From the NCBI GenBank assembly GCA_022824305.1, contig JAJEAD010000049.1, positions 62,001-126,000 of the forward strand: a stretch of 64,000 nucleotides of DNA. The letters run 5' to 3'. Below, piece by piece: positions 33,781 to 42,781 of the stretch; positions within the stretch are counted from its first letter, which is position 1; each line of letters starts with the position of its first letter. A program made the translations under genes and the position numbers. The notes beneath the pieces are model-generated. The model did no database searches, was not told the DNA's origin, and saw only the letters and a list, made by a program, of their open reading frames with translations. This DNA comes from Gammaproteobacteria bacterium. GTDB taxonomy: Bacteria; Pseudomonadota; Gammaproteobacteria; HK1.

Positions 33781-33857
33781 AGGACGCCTCGTACCCGTGA
33801 CCAGTTCGAAAGACCGAAAGCCGGTATCGGGCATCTCCATGACTCGGGAGTCCGCGG
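33781..33857 (-). promoter_or_regulatory. Repeated upstream module, copy B (before PhyH 2)
   Basis: Aligns with 21369-21445 upstream of the LLM gene over about 77 bp (shared GACCAGTTCGAA, GGTATCGGGCATCT, ATGACTCGGGAGTC-like blocks). It lies 52-128 bp before the chosen PhyH 2 start. Probable promoter/operator; no clean -35/-10 pair is evident. Confidence 0.45.
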
Positions 33858-33944
33858 CAGCGGGGGGATAAAAGGTGTCATGATGGCCATTCAAGCTGAC
33901 GTGACGGATGCATGAGCGCGCTCTCACCCCGAGCGCGATGTGCA

Positions 33945-34817
33945 TCAGTCCGCGGATAGGGCGGAACCATGGACGGCGGTCGCGAGGACCCGAAGCAACG
34001 CAGTCACGCTCCTCGGCGGTGTCAGGTCAGAGGAGAATAGTCCGAACTCGAGCGATGGCAAAGAGGGGAGTCCATCGACCTCCCCGAGCACTCTCAGAGT
34101 GGGTCTCAGGCATTCGCGAATCATGTAGGTGATGCCGAGCCCCGCCTCCACCGCGGTCACCACCGAGGCGAAGGTGGTCGTCGTATAGACCTCGCGCCAG
34201 GAGATATGGTGCTCGTCGAGCGCGCTCAGCACACGCCAGCCCCATCGTCGGTCGCCTTCTTCGATGAGAACAAGGGGCAACGCCTTGGCGGGGTTGACCT
34301 CGAAGTGGCGGTTGCCCACCCACAGGAGCGGAGTCATCCAACGAATATGCGGTTCGCGGGACATGTACTCGGTGGTGCCGAGCGCCAGGTCGATGCGACC
34401 CTCCCGAAGGAACCCCTCGAGAGTCGCCGATTGCGCGACCACGACTTCGATCTCTATGGATCTCTGCATTTCCACGAACTCGCGAAGGAGATGGGGAAGG
34501 CGGCCGACGCTGAACTCTTCGGTCAGACCGAATCGAACCGTTCCGGTCACCGGATTTCGGTCCGCAGTCTCCAGGAGTTCGTGCAACAGACCCAGCACGC
34601 GGTTGGCGTAGCTGCACGCGAGCTCGCCCTCGTGGGTGAGAGTCACGCCTCGGGCATGCCGGTGCAGGAGCCGGGCATCCAGGATCTGTTCGAGCTGCTT
34701 GATCTGGGTGCTGATCGATGACTGCGACCGGTGCAGCAACTCCGCGGCCCCGCTCATGCTGCCACACCGGGCCACGGTGACGAGGCTGCGGAGCTGCGAG
34801 ATGGCGGGAAGAGTCAT
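33945..34817 (-). CDS. LysR-family transcriptional regulator (NAC/CysB-like)
   Basis: Predicted 290-residue regulator. Helix-turn-helix: AISQLRSLVTVARCGSMSGA then AELLHRSQSSISTQIKQLEQ, followed by a short effector domain that includes GTVRFGLTEEFSVGRLPHLL and GLGITYMIREC. It belongs to a different LysR branch from the regulator at 29880-30869. It diverges from the acyl-CoA synthetase gene across 268 bp, and a PhyH gene lies downstream on its own strand, so either could be its target. Confidence 0.87.
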   Translation of the reverse strand: MTLPAISQLRSLVTVARCGSMSGAAELLHRSQSSISTQIKQLEQILDARLLHRHARGVTLTHEGELACSYANRVLGLLHELLETADRNPVTGTVRFGLTEEFSVGRLPHLLREFVEMQRSIEIEVVVAQSATLEGFLREGRIDLALGTTEYMSREPHIRWMTPLLWVGNRHFEVNPAKALPLVLIEEGDRRWGWRVLSALDEHHISWREVYTTTTFASVVTAVEAGLGITYMIRECLRPTLRVLGEVDGLPSLPSLEFGLFSSDLTPPRSVTALLRVLATAVHGSALSAD

Positions 34818-35085
34818 CTGCGGTACTGATTGACACGAGGATAGGTATCGGAGCGCCCAATATCATACCCGTCCGTCGTTCACACCTATTGAAACGGCAG
34901 ATGCCACGTTTCGTCGCTTCGAATTGGTGAGATGCCGTTGCTCGCCCATACCATTCCGGCTGCAACGCGTGGCACCGCATCCTGGAGGTCGTCCCATTGG
35001 TGCTCGAATCGAGTCCCCGTTCGCTCGTCTGCGAATCCCGGCGGGTAACGTGCAAGCGTGCTCTCCGGGCGAACCCGGCGATCGC

Positions 35086-37215
35086 ATGACGGCGCAATCG
35101 TCCCGGGCCCCGGAGACCGCTCCGTCAGTTGGCGGCGAGCATCGGCTGAGGCCTTTGCTGGCTCCGCGTTCGATAGCTCTGGTCGGCGGGTCGCCGCGTG
35201 AGGGCTCGGTGGGCAATCTGATGACCAGAGCCCTGATCAAAGGCGAGTTTTCCGGCGACTTGACCATCGTCAACCCGAGATACGATTCGGTCGAGGGACT
35301 GACGGCCGTTCCATCGCTGTGCGACATCCCGCATCCCCCTGACCTCGCGGTGATTTCGGTTGCGTCCCGGCGCATGGAGGCACTGATGCGAGAGGCGATC
35401 GAAGCCGGCGTGCGAGCCGCGGTGGTGTTCGACTTCTGCCGCTACGAGGGCGATCGAGAGCCGATCCTGCTCGAGCGCCTGAGAGACATGGCGCGCGAAG
35501 CCGACTTCCCCGTCTGCGGCGGCAACGGCATGGGCTACTACAACTTCGAGACCAGGACTTTCGCGAGCTTTCAGGAGCCGATCGCGACGACGCCCGGCCA
35601 CATTGCCGCGCTGTGTCATTCGGGCTCGGTCTTCTGCATGCTCGCAAATGCCGCCGGACGCTACCGCTTCAATCTTCTGACCTCGCAAGGTCAGGAGATC
35701 AACGCCTCGCTCGGCGAGTACATGGACTACGCACTCGAGCTGCCCAGCACGCGCGTGCTGACTCTGTTCGTGGAGGCGATTCGCGAGCCGGCAGGGTTCA
35801 TCGCGGCGCTCGAGAAGGCGAATCGGCGAGGGGTCCCCGTCGTCGCGGTAAAGGTCGGACGCACTGCGGAGAGCGCGCGGCTCGCCGCCACCCACGCCGG
35901 CGCCCTGACCGGAGACGACACCGCCTTCGATGCGGTGTGTCGGCGATACGGGGTGCTGCGCACCGACGACATGGACAGTCTCATGGCCGCAGCGCAGATC
36001 TTCGCCCTGGGCAAGGAGATTGGTGACGGAGATTTCGCGGCGTTGCTCGATTCCGGTGGCCTGCGCACCCAGATGATGGATCTCGCGGATGCCATCGGGG
36101 TTGAGTTCGCGCCGCTTTCCCCCTCAACCGTCGAGGCCCTGGCTGCACGGCTCGATTATGGGCTGGAACCCGCGAACCCGCTGGATGCCGCCGGCCTCTA
36201 CAACGAGGGCATAGGCATCGTCATCGGCGATTGTCTGGAAATTCTGGAGCGCGACCCTGGCGTCGCGATCGTCGCGCACGAGTACTACGCGACCGACACC
36301 ACTCCGGGCGTTCCGGACATCGGCGCCGCGGCGAAGCGCATGCCCGAGGCATCGCAAAAGCCCTACTTGCTGACCTACTCGCTGGGTGCCGCCACCAATG
36401 CCGAGTTCGCGGACGAGATGATGAGTTTTGGGGTTCCGGTCATCAACGGGGTCAGGCCGCTGCTCGGCGGTGTCAAGTGCGCGTTCGACTACCGGGAGTT
36501 CCGAACGCGGGCCGACTCCCCGCCGGACGTCCTCGACGGGGAGCGAGTTGAGCATTGGCGAAGGCGCCTGCGCAACGGCGCGGCGCCGGGTGAGTCGGAG
36601 ATCCTTCAGATGCTCGGTGAACTTGGCGTGAGCGCAGTCGAGAGCCGGGTGTGCGGTTGCGTGAAAGAAGCGGTGTTCGCTGCCGCTTCCATCGGTTATC
36701 CGGTCGCGCTGAAGACCGCGGTGCCCGGTCTCCTGCACAAGTCAGACGCCGGTGGCGTGCATCTCGGCCTCGAGTCGGAATCGCAGGTGCGCTCCGCGTA
36801 CGAGGCGCTGCTCGCGCTCGGGCCCGAGGTCAGCGTCGCGGGAATGGCGCCCGCCGGCGTGGAGGTCGCCTTCGGCATGGTGCGCGACGCGCAATTCGGT
36901 CCGGTTGTGATGGCAAGCGCCGGCGGCACGCTGGTGGAGGTACTCGACGATCGCGTCCATGCACTCGCGCCCTTCGGCCGGCCGGAGGCAAGACGTCTGC
37001 TCCAACGACTGAAGATCTGGAATCTGCTCTGCGGGGTGCGTGGGGCAGCGCCGGCGGACGTCGATCGACTGGCGATACTGCTGAGCCGATTCTCGGGAAT
37101 CTGTCATGCGTTCGGCGACGTCGTGGCGGAGATGGACGTCAACCCGATCGTCGCGAGCGAATCGGCGGTGCTCGCGGTGGACGCAGCGCTGGTGCCGGTG
37201 TCGGCGTCGTGCTGA
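35086..37215 (+). CDS. ADP-forming acyl-CoA synthetase (acetate--CoA ligase family)
   Basis: Predicted 709-residue fused enzyme: CoA-binding domain (LLAPRSIALVGGSPREGSVG), succinyl-CoA-ligase-like domains, then a C-terminal ATP-grasp (ALKTAVPGLLHKSDAGGVHL, ending VAEMDVNPIVA). THAGALTGDD contains the histidine expected to carry phosphate in this family. It would interconvert an acyl-CoA and acid with ADP/ATP. ATG at 35086 is chosen as the domain start; the frame stays open to 34924. The amidase gene begins 13 bp downstream, so they are probably one unit: amidase frees an acid, synthetase activates it. Substrate unknown. Confidence 0.87.
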   Translation: MTAQSSRAPETAPSVGGEHRLRPLLAPRSIALVGGSPREGSVGNLMTRALIKGEFSGDLTIVNPRYDSVEGLTAVPSLCDIPHPPDLAVISVASRRMEALMREAIEAGVRAAVVFDFCRYEGDREPILLERLRDMAREADFPVCGGNGMGYYNFETRTFASFQEPIATTPGHIAALCHSGSVFCMLANAAGRYRFNLLTSQGQEINASLGEYMDYALELPSTRVLTLFVEAIREPAGFIAALEKANRRGVPVVAVKVGRTAESARLAATHAGALTGDDTAFDAVCRRYGVLRTDDMDSLMAAAQIFALGKEIGDGDFAALLDSGGLRTQMMDLADAIGVEFAPLSPSTVEALAARLDYGLEPANPLDAAGLYNEGIGIVIGDCLEILERDPGVAIVAHEYYATDTTPGVPDIGAAAKRMPEASQKPYLLTYSLGAATNAEFADEMMSFGVPVINGVRPLLGGVKCAFDYREFRTRADSPPDVLDGERVEHWRRRLRNGAAPGESEILQMLGELGVSAVESRVCGCVKEAVFAAASIGYPVALKTAVPGLLHKSDAGGVHLGLESESQVRSAYEALLALGPEVSVAGMAPAGVEVAFGMVRDAQFGPVVMASAGGTLVEVLDDRVHALAPFGRPEARRLLQRLKIWNLLCGVRGAAPADVDRLAILLSRFSGICHAFGDVVAEMDVNPIVASESAVLAVDAALVPVSASC

Positions 37216-37228
37216 GGGGAGCGAAGAG

Positions 37229-38809
37229 ATGTGGGCGCAGTCCATGCGCCGCGGCCGAGGTCGGTCTGTCATGAGCTTGCGAGCGCCGATCAGGGGAGCA
37301 GCGAGCGCTCGTTTGCGCCGCACCGGGGGTGAGCTACCTCCCTCCCTTGCCGACGAGGACGCTCGGCTGAGCCTCGAAGACTATGTCTCGCTCGACGGCC
37401 TGTCGCTCGCCGCGCTGGTTCGCAGCGGGCGGGTGACGGCGCGGGAACTCGCGGCGCGGGCGTTCGAGGCGGCGCGACGGGTCAATCCTGTGCTCAACGC
37501 CGTCATTGAGCTCCATGAAGATCGCCTCAGCGCGCCGGAACTGCGCGACGCGGCGTCGTTTACGGGGGTTCCCCTGCTGCTCAAGGACTTGAGCGTGACC
37601 GAGGACGGCCGACTCCACGAATGCGGTTGCGAGCTGTTCGAGGGGCACGTCGCTACCCGGGACTCCGAGCTCGTGCGGCGATTTCGCGCCGCCGGCTTCA
37701 ATCTCATTGGCCGCACCACGACCCCGGAACTCGGCTGGTCCGCATCCACCGAGTGCCGGTTGACCGGCGTGACCTGCAATCCCTGGGATCCCGCCCGCAG
37801 CGCCGGTGGCTCGAGTGGGGGCTCGGCGGCGGCGGTCGCCGCCGGCGTAGTGCCCATCGCCCACGCGTCCGACGGGAGCGGATCCATCCGCAATCCCGCC
37901 GGCTGGTGCGGACTGGTCGGGCTCAAGACGAGCCGGGGTCGCATCAGCGCCGCGCCTGGCACCGGTATGCCCCCCGGCGCAAGATCGGTGAGCTTTGTGG
38001 TGAGCCGCAGCTTGCGGGACAGCGCCGCCGCGCTCGATGCCGTCCACGGCGGCATTGCCGGCGATCCTTTCAAAGTGGAGCCACCCGCACGCGCCTACCT
38101 CGAGGAAGTCGAGCAGCCGCCTCCGCGGCTCCGCATCGCGTTCACCGCCCGGCCGTGGAACGGCCGGCGGGTGTGCGCACCGGTAATGGCCGCCTTTGAA
38201 CGGACCGTGCGCTTGCTCGAGGATCTCGGCCACGAAATGATCGAGGCCCGCCCTCCGCTCGACTGGGCACCTCTCGTCGACGCCATCCTCGACTCGGTCG
38301 CTGCGGGTCTGGCCCACCGCATCGATGGTGTAGCGGAATCGATGGATCGCATCCCCTCGCCGGCCAATGTGCAGCCGACGACCTGGACCGCGTACCGGCA
38401 CGGCAAGTCGCTCGCGGCGAGTCGGCTGCTCGCCGCGATCGAGCATCTGGACGGCGTGAGTCGGCAAGCCGGTCCCTTCTTCGAGGAGTATCCGGTCTTG
38501 CTGACTCCCACGAGCACCGACATCGCCCCCCTGCACGGAACCCACGACGCTGGCCGCACGGACCTGTCGGTGCGCGAATGGTCCGATATCATTCACGCTG
38601 AAGACTGCTTCCTGCTGCTTGCGAACGTGACCGGCCAGCCGGCGATGTCGCTGCCTCTGCACGAGTCGGCCGACGGTCTCCCCATCGGCATGCACCTCAT
38701 GGGGAGGCTGGGCGACGAGGCGACCCTGCTCCAGCTCGGTGGGGAGCTCGAACGCTCCCGGCCGTGGAGGGCGCGGCGACCACGAATTCATGCCGCACTT
38801 TGTGGCTAG
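37229..38809 (+). CDS. Amidase-signature-family hydrolase
   Basis: Predicted 526-residue amidase. Catalytic triad of the family is visible: Lys in PLLLKDLSV, cis-Ser in AGGSSGGSAAAVAAG and nucleophilic Ser in ASDGSGSIRNPAGWCGLVGL. ATG at 37229 has GGGGAG just upstream, right after the synthetase stop; ATG at 37244 and 37271 are alternatives. Hydrolyses an amide to acid and ammonia or amine; specificity cannot be read. Its TAG stop and the TAG of the convergent aminotransferase gene share a CTAG palindrome, so the two genes overlap by four bases tail-to-tail. Confidence 0.9.
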   Translation: MWAQSMRRGRGRSVMSLRAPIRGAASARLRRTGGELPPSLADEDARLSLEDYVSLDGLSLAALVRSGRVTARELAARAFEAARRVNPVLNAVIELHEDRLSAPELRDAASFTGVPLLLKDLSVTEDGRLHECGCELFEGHVATRDSELVRRFRAAGFNLIGRTTTPELGWSASTECRLTGVTCNPWDPARSAGGSSGGSAAAVAAGVVPIAHASDGSGSIRNPAGWCGLVGLKTSRGRISAAPGTGMPPGARSVSFVVSRSLRDSAAALDAVHGGIAGDPFKVEPPARAYLEEVEQPPPRLRIAFTARPWNGRRVCAPVMAAFERTVRLLEDLGHEMIEARPPLDWAPLVDAILDSVAAGLAHRIDGVAESMDRIPSPANVQPTTWTAYRHGKSLAASRLLAAIEHLDGVSRQAGPFFEEYPVLLTPTSTDIAPLHGTHDAGRTDLSVREWSDIIHAEDCFLLLANVTGQPAMSLPLHESADGLPIGMHLMGRLGDEATLLQLGGELERSRPWRARRPRIHAALCG

Positions 38810-39687
38810 CTTTCGCTCGTCGCGTTCTCTTCCTGATTCTCCCCGGTCCGCGCCGCCTCGACGTAGAGTGCGCGCAGGCGCCGGCTGATGGGCCCGGGCG
38901 ATCCATCGCCGATGCGCCGGCCGTCGATCTCGACTACCGGCAGCACGAAGATGGAAGCGCTGGTGACGAAGGCCTCGCGGGCCTCATAGGCTTCTTCGAG
39001 AGTGAAGGCCCGCTCCTCCACCAGGATGTTCGACTGCTTCGAGAGGTCGAGCACCGTGGACCGGGTGACCCCGTGCAGGATCTCGTTGCCGAGGCGCCGG
39101 GTCACGATGTTGCCGGCGGCGTTCACGATGTAGGCGTTGTTGGAACTGCCCTCGGTGACCTTGCGGTCCTGCACGAACCAGGCATCGTGGACACCCGCCT
39201 CGAGCGCTTTCTGCTTCGCCATCACCTGAGCCAGCAGGCCCACCGTCTTGATGTCGCGTCTCGCCCAGCGGATGTCGGGCACCGAGATCACCTTGATGCC
39301 GGTGCGCGCGGCGGGAACATCGACGAGAGGTCTCGCCTGAGTGAACATCACCAGGCTCGGGATCGCCTTCTTCGGATAGGGGAAGTCGCGGTCCGCCGCC
39401 CCGCGCGTGACCTGCAGGTAGACGATCCCGTTCTGCAGACGGTTGCGCTCGATGAGCGTGCGCTGCACCGCTTCGATTTCATCTTCGGTGAGCGGCATGG
39501 GAATGCACAGCGCTTCGAGCGAGCGGCGAAGGCGCGCAAGGTGGCCCGGGTTGTCGACGAGCCGCGCTTCGAGAACCGACGTGACCTCGTACACCGCGTC
39601 GGCAAAGAGGAAACCCCGGTCGAACACCGAGATCGTTGCCGCTTCCTCGGGGAGGTACTCCCCGTTGACGTAGACGATGCGGCTCAT
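38806..39687 (-). CDS. Class IV aminotransferase, D-amino-acid-transaminase-like
   Basis: Predicted 293-residue fold-IV PLP enzyme. It starts SRIVYVNGEYLPEEAATISV; the PLP lysine lies in DIKTVGLLAQVMAKQKALEA, followed by VTEGSSNNAYIV, a pattern closest to bacterial D-amino-acid aminotransferases rather than IlvE. Such enzymes move amino groups between D-amino acids and 2-oxo acids. In this window alanine racemase and a D-glutamate catabolic pair are also present, which supports D-amino-acid use. ATG at 39687. Branched-chain aminotransferase or 4-amino-4-deoxychorismate lyase function is less likely. Confidence 0.87.
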   Translation of the reverse strand: MSRIVYVNGEYLPEEAATISVFDRGFLFADAVYEVTSVLEARLVDNPGHLARLRRSLEALCIPMPLTEDEIEAVQRTLIERNRLQNGIVYLQVTRGAADRDFPYPKKAIPSLVMFTQARPLVDVPAARTGIKVISVPDIRWARRDIKTVGLLAQVMAKQKALEAGVHDAWFVQDRKVTEGSSNNAYIVNAAGNIVTRRLGNEILHGVTRSTVLDLSKQSNILVEERAFTLEEAYEAREAFVTSASIFVLPVVEIDGRRIGDGSPGPISRRLRALYVEAARTGENQEENATSES

Positions 39688-39919
39688 TCGGACCCCCTAC
39701 CGCGAAACGGGGTGGAGTCTATCCCCCTCGCTCGGGATTTTCCCGGAACCCGGTCCACGGCCCGAACGCATGCTCGGTTGGCGCTGCACTGGCGAAGCAC
39801 CCCCGAGCTTCGGTAAACATGCGCCTGGCGGCGCGTTCCCGATTCCGGTTTCGGGGCAACGCGACTCCTGACGATTACTCCGGGCTGGACTTCAACCCCG
39901 ACACCAAAGGAGCTGTCTC

Positions 39920-41155
39920 ATGTACGACGCAAGAGAACTCGCGCGGAACACCCCCGGAATGGGGATCAAGGACGACGCTTCCATGGTCGACATGGCGGCC
40001 ATGCGCGCGTACCGGCTCTCCCGGCTGCAAGGCGAGATCCAGGCTCGCGACTGCGCCGCGCTGCTCCTCCTCGACCCGATCAACATCCGTTACGCCGCCG
40101 GCATCAAGGCGGGGCAGATCTTCTCCATGCATTTTCTGGGCCGATGCCTGGTGGTTCCGGCGGAGGGTCAGGCGGTGATCATCGGGTGGGGCGCCGCCGC
40201 CGGCGCGTGGCGCCCCGAGACGATCGGCGCCGCGATGCCCATGCTGCCGATCACCTACATGGAGGCCGGGTCGCGACGGGACGACCGAGTCGCAGCATGG
40301 GCAAGGGACATCGCGGCGGTGCTTCGAGAGCAGGGCGGCGAAGGGCGGGTCGCTCTGGACGTCTGCGATCCCGCCACTCTCGATGCGCTGCGGGCTACGG
40401 GGCTCGAGGTCATCGCCGGGGAGCCCCTGGTCGAACGTGCTACCGCGATCAAGTGTCCGGAGGAGATCGCCTGCCTGCTGCACGCGGTGAGCGTCGCCGA
40501 GACCGCGATGGCCCGCATGCGCCGGGACTTGGAGCCCGGCATGACCGAGAACGAGCTCTTCGCCATTCTCCAGCACACCAACATCGCCATGGGCGGGGAG
40601 TGGATCGAGTACCGCCTGCTCGCCGCCGGCGGTCACGCCAATCCCTGGGGCATGGAGGCGGGCGACAGGCTGATCCGGGCCGGAGAGCTCGTGCCCTTCG
40701 ACTGCGGCCTGATCGGGCCCTTCGGTTACAGCGCCGACGTCTCACGCACCTTCTTCTGTGAGCCCGGCACTCCCAACGATGCCCAGAAACGCCTCTATCA
40801 GCTCGCCCACGAGAATATCCAGCGCAACCTCGAGCTCGTGAAGGCCGGAGTCTCGTTCCGCGAGGTGTCGGAAAGGGGCTGGATGCCGCCCCGGGAGTTC
40901 GTCGCGCACCGCTACCCGGTGATGATGCACGGGATCGGCATGGGCGACGAGTGGCCCTGTATCCCCTGGCCCATCGACTGGGAGCGCGACGGGTACGACG
41001 GTGTGCTCGAAGAGAACATGGTGATCTGCGTCGAGAGCTTCATCGGATCGGAGCACGGCGGAGAGGGCGTCAAGCTCGAGGAGCAGGTGCTGGTGACGCG
41101 GGACGGCTACCAGCTCATGTCGACCTTCCCCTTCGAGGAGCGCCTCCTTGCGTAA
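39920..41155 (+). CDS. Peptidase-M24-family metalloenzyme, DddP-like
   Basis: Predicted 411-residue pita-bread-fold protein. It is closer to DMSP lyase DddP than to aminopeptidases: LLLLDPINIRYAAG, GGEWIEYRLLAAG, NPWGMEAGD, RYPVMMHGIGMGDEWPCI, ICVESFIGSEHGGE and VKLEEQVLVTRDGY all have counterparts in DddP. By my recollection of the DddP structure, Tyr366, His371, Asp377, Glu406 and Glu421 have matching residues. The FDTD metal motif reads FDCG here, so one proposed metal ligand is missing. Length is shorter than DddP (about 440). AAGGAG lies eight bases before ATG 39920. DMSP cleavage is possible but unproven; peptidase or another lyase activity is the alternative. Confidence 0.75.
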   Translation: MYDARELARNTPGMGIKDDASMVDMAAMRAYRLSRLQGEIQARDCAALLLLDPINIRYAAGIKAGQIFSMHFLGRCLVVPAEGQAVIIGWGAAAGAWRPETIGAAMPMLPITYMEAGSRRDDRVAAWARDIAAVLREQGGEGRVALDVCDPATLDALRATGLEVIAGEPLVERATAIKCPEEIACLLHAVSVAETAMARMRRDLEPGMTENELFAILQHTNIAMGGEWIEYRLLAAGGHANPWGMEAGDRLIRAGELVPFDCGLIGPFGYSADVSRTFFCEPGTPNDAQKRLYQLAHENIQRNLELVKAGVSFREVSERGWMPPREFVAHRYPVMMHGIGMGDEWPCIPWPIDWERDGYDGVLEENMVICVESFIGSEHGGEGVKLEEQVLVTRDGYQLMSTFPFEERLLA

Positions 41156-41339
41156 CTGCTGCCCACGACGTTCCGCGGTTTTCTGCAGCTTCGGGCGTCG
41201 GGACGCCGTGGTGGTGGGCCGAAGCGATCGAGAGGCGCTGAAGTTACGGCCGATACTACGTCGAAGCGAGTCGAGGTAGGACTGCCCGCTACCGCGAACA
41301 GATCGGCGTCCGCAGTTGAAAGTCGGGGAGATAGGGCGG

Positions 41340-42116
41340 CTAGACTTCCAGCACCGCCTTGAGGAAGGCGCGGGTGCGCTCGCTCTCGGGAGCGGAGAAG
41401 ATCCGGTCGGGGGGACCCTGCTCGACGATGCGCCCGCCCTCGATGAAGCAGATCCGGTCGGAGATCTCCCTCGCGAACCCCATCTGGTGGGTGACGATGA
41501 TCATGGTCAGCGCGTGCTCGGTGGCGAGCGTGCGCATGACGCCGAGCACCTCGCCCACCAGCTCGGGGTCGAGGGCGGAGGTCACCTCGTCGAACATCAT
41601 TACCTTGGGTCGCATTGCGAGCGCCCGGGCAATGGCCACCCGCTGCTGCTGGCCTCCCGAGAGCTGGGCGGGAAAGGATTCCATCTTGTCGCTCAGGCCC
41701 ACCATGTTCAGAAGCTCGACCGCGCGTTCCGTCGCTTCCTCCTTGGCCATGCCGAGGACGTGAATCGGCGCCTCGGTGACGTTGCGCAGCGCGCTCATGT
41801 GGGGAAAGAGATTGAACTGCTGGAATACCATGCCGACCTTGCCGCGCACCTTGCGCAGGTGCGCTTCGTTGGCGGGGACGAGCCGGCCTTCGCGTTCCAT
41901 GTGCCACAGGTAGTCGCCGTCGACCTTGATGGTGCCGGAGTCGATTCGCTCGATCGTCATCAACACCCGCAGGAGCGTGGACTTTCCCGACCCGCTCGGT
42001 CCGATCACCGAGATGTGCTCGTTGGGCGCCACATCGAGATCGAAGGAGTCGAGCACCACAAGGTCGCCGAAGGACTTGGTCACGCCCTGGAACTGCACGA
42101 TGGGTTCGTCGCTCAT
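41340..42116 (-). CDS. ehuA: Ectoine/hydroxyectoine-type ABC importer ATPase
   Basis: Predicted 258-residue polar-amino-acid-type ATPase. Walker A IGPSGSGKSTLLR, Q-loop VFQQFNLFPHM, signature LSGGQQQRVAIARALAM, Walker B VMMFDEVTSALDP (usual DEPTSALDP) and H-loop VTHQMGFARE are present. The insert DGDYLWHMEREGRLVPANEA is a feature I associate with EhuA. ATG at 42116 overlaps the EhuD-like stop by four bases. Last gene of the leftward ehuBCDA-order operon; powers uptake across the inner membrane. Confidence 0.85.
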   Translation of the reverse strand: MSDEPIVQFQGVTKSFGDLVVLDSFDLDVAPNEHISVIGPSGSGKSTLLRVLMTIERIDSGTIKVDGDYLWHMEREGRLVPANEAHLRKVRGKVGMVFQQFNLFPHMSALRNVTEAPIHVLGMAKEEATERAVELLNMVGLSDKMESFPAQLSGGQQQRVAIARALAMRPKVMMFDEVTSALDPELVGEVLGVMRTLATEHALTMIIVTHQMGFAREISDRICFIEGGRIVEQGPPDRIFSAPESERTRAFLKAVLEV

Positions 42117-42781
42117 CCGGGTCTTCTCTGCTTGAGCCAGTCTTCGAGACGGAGGATGCCCAAGCTCGCCACGATGCTCATGATGAGGAAGAACACGCCG
42201 ACGATGGTGAAGGGCTCGATGTAGCGGAAAGTGTACGAGCCCGTGTTCTTGGCGGTGAGCAGCAGTTCCAGGACTCCGATTGCGGCGAGCAGCGGCGTTT
42301 CCTTGAACATCGCAACGAGGTAGTTGCCGAGCGCGGGGATCACCGGAGGGATGGCCTGGGGCAGGATGACTCGAAACATCTTCTGCGTCAGCCTGAAGTT
42401 GAGCGCGGTCGCGGCTTCCCACTGACCGCGGGGCACGCTTTCGATTCCCGCCCGGTACACCTCCGAGGTGTAGGTGCTGAAATGAATGCCGAGCGCGAGA
42501 ACGCCGGCGAAGAAGGGGGTGGGGTCGAGATCGAGCGCAGGCAGGAGCCCGAAGTAGACGATGTAGATCTGGATGAGCAGCGGAGTGCTGCGCACGTACT
42601 CGATGAATCCCACCACCGGCCAGGAAACGAGGCGCACCGGAGCGCGGCGCAGCAGGGCGAGCAGCAGTCCGAGCACCGCCGCGATCGCGAACCCGTAGAG
42701 AGTGGCGAGCACCGTAATGTGCACGACCTTGAGGAGAGGAGGCAGGGCCTCGGCCCATACGAACTCCCAGTTCCAGATCAC
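42113..42781 (-). CDS. ehuD: Ectoine/hydroxyectoine-type ABC importer permease
   Basis: Predicted 222-residue permease of the His/Glu/ectoine (HisMQ) type. Helices VVHITVLATLYGFAIAAVLG, GFIEYVRSTPLLIQIYIVYF and FTIVGVFFLIMSIVASLGIL are visible. The EAA coupling loop reads EAATALNFRLTQKMFRVILP. GTG at 42781 overlaps the EhuC-like stop as GTGA. Pairs with the adjacent permease to form the membrane channel. Confidence 0.83.
   Translation of the reverse strand: MIWNWEFVWAEALPPLLKVVHITVLATLYGFAIAAVLGLLLALLRRAPVRLVSWPVVGFIEYVRSTPLLIQIYIVYFGLLPALDLDPTPFFAGVLALGIHFSTYTSEVYRAGIESVPRGQWEAATALNFRLTQKMFRVILPQAIPPVIPALGNYLVAMFKETPLLAAIGVLELLLTAKNTGSYTFRYIEPFTIVGVFFLIMSIVASLGILRLEDWLKQRRPG

Noticed and set aside
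39920..41155. Assignment of the M24 protein as ectoine hydrolase DoeA/EutD because of the neighbouring ehu genes.
   Set aside because: Its motifs (GGEWIE, HGIGMGDEWP, VKLEEQ) follow the DddP pattern and not the DoeA pattern I know; neighbours alone do not justify the name.
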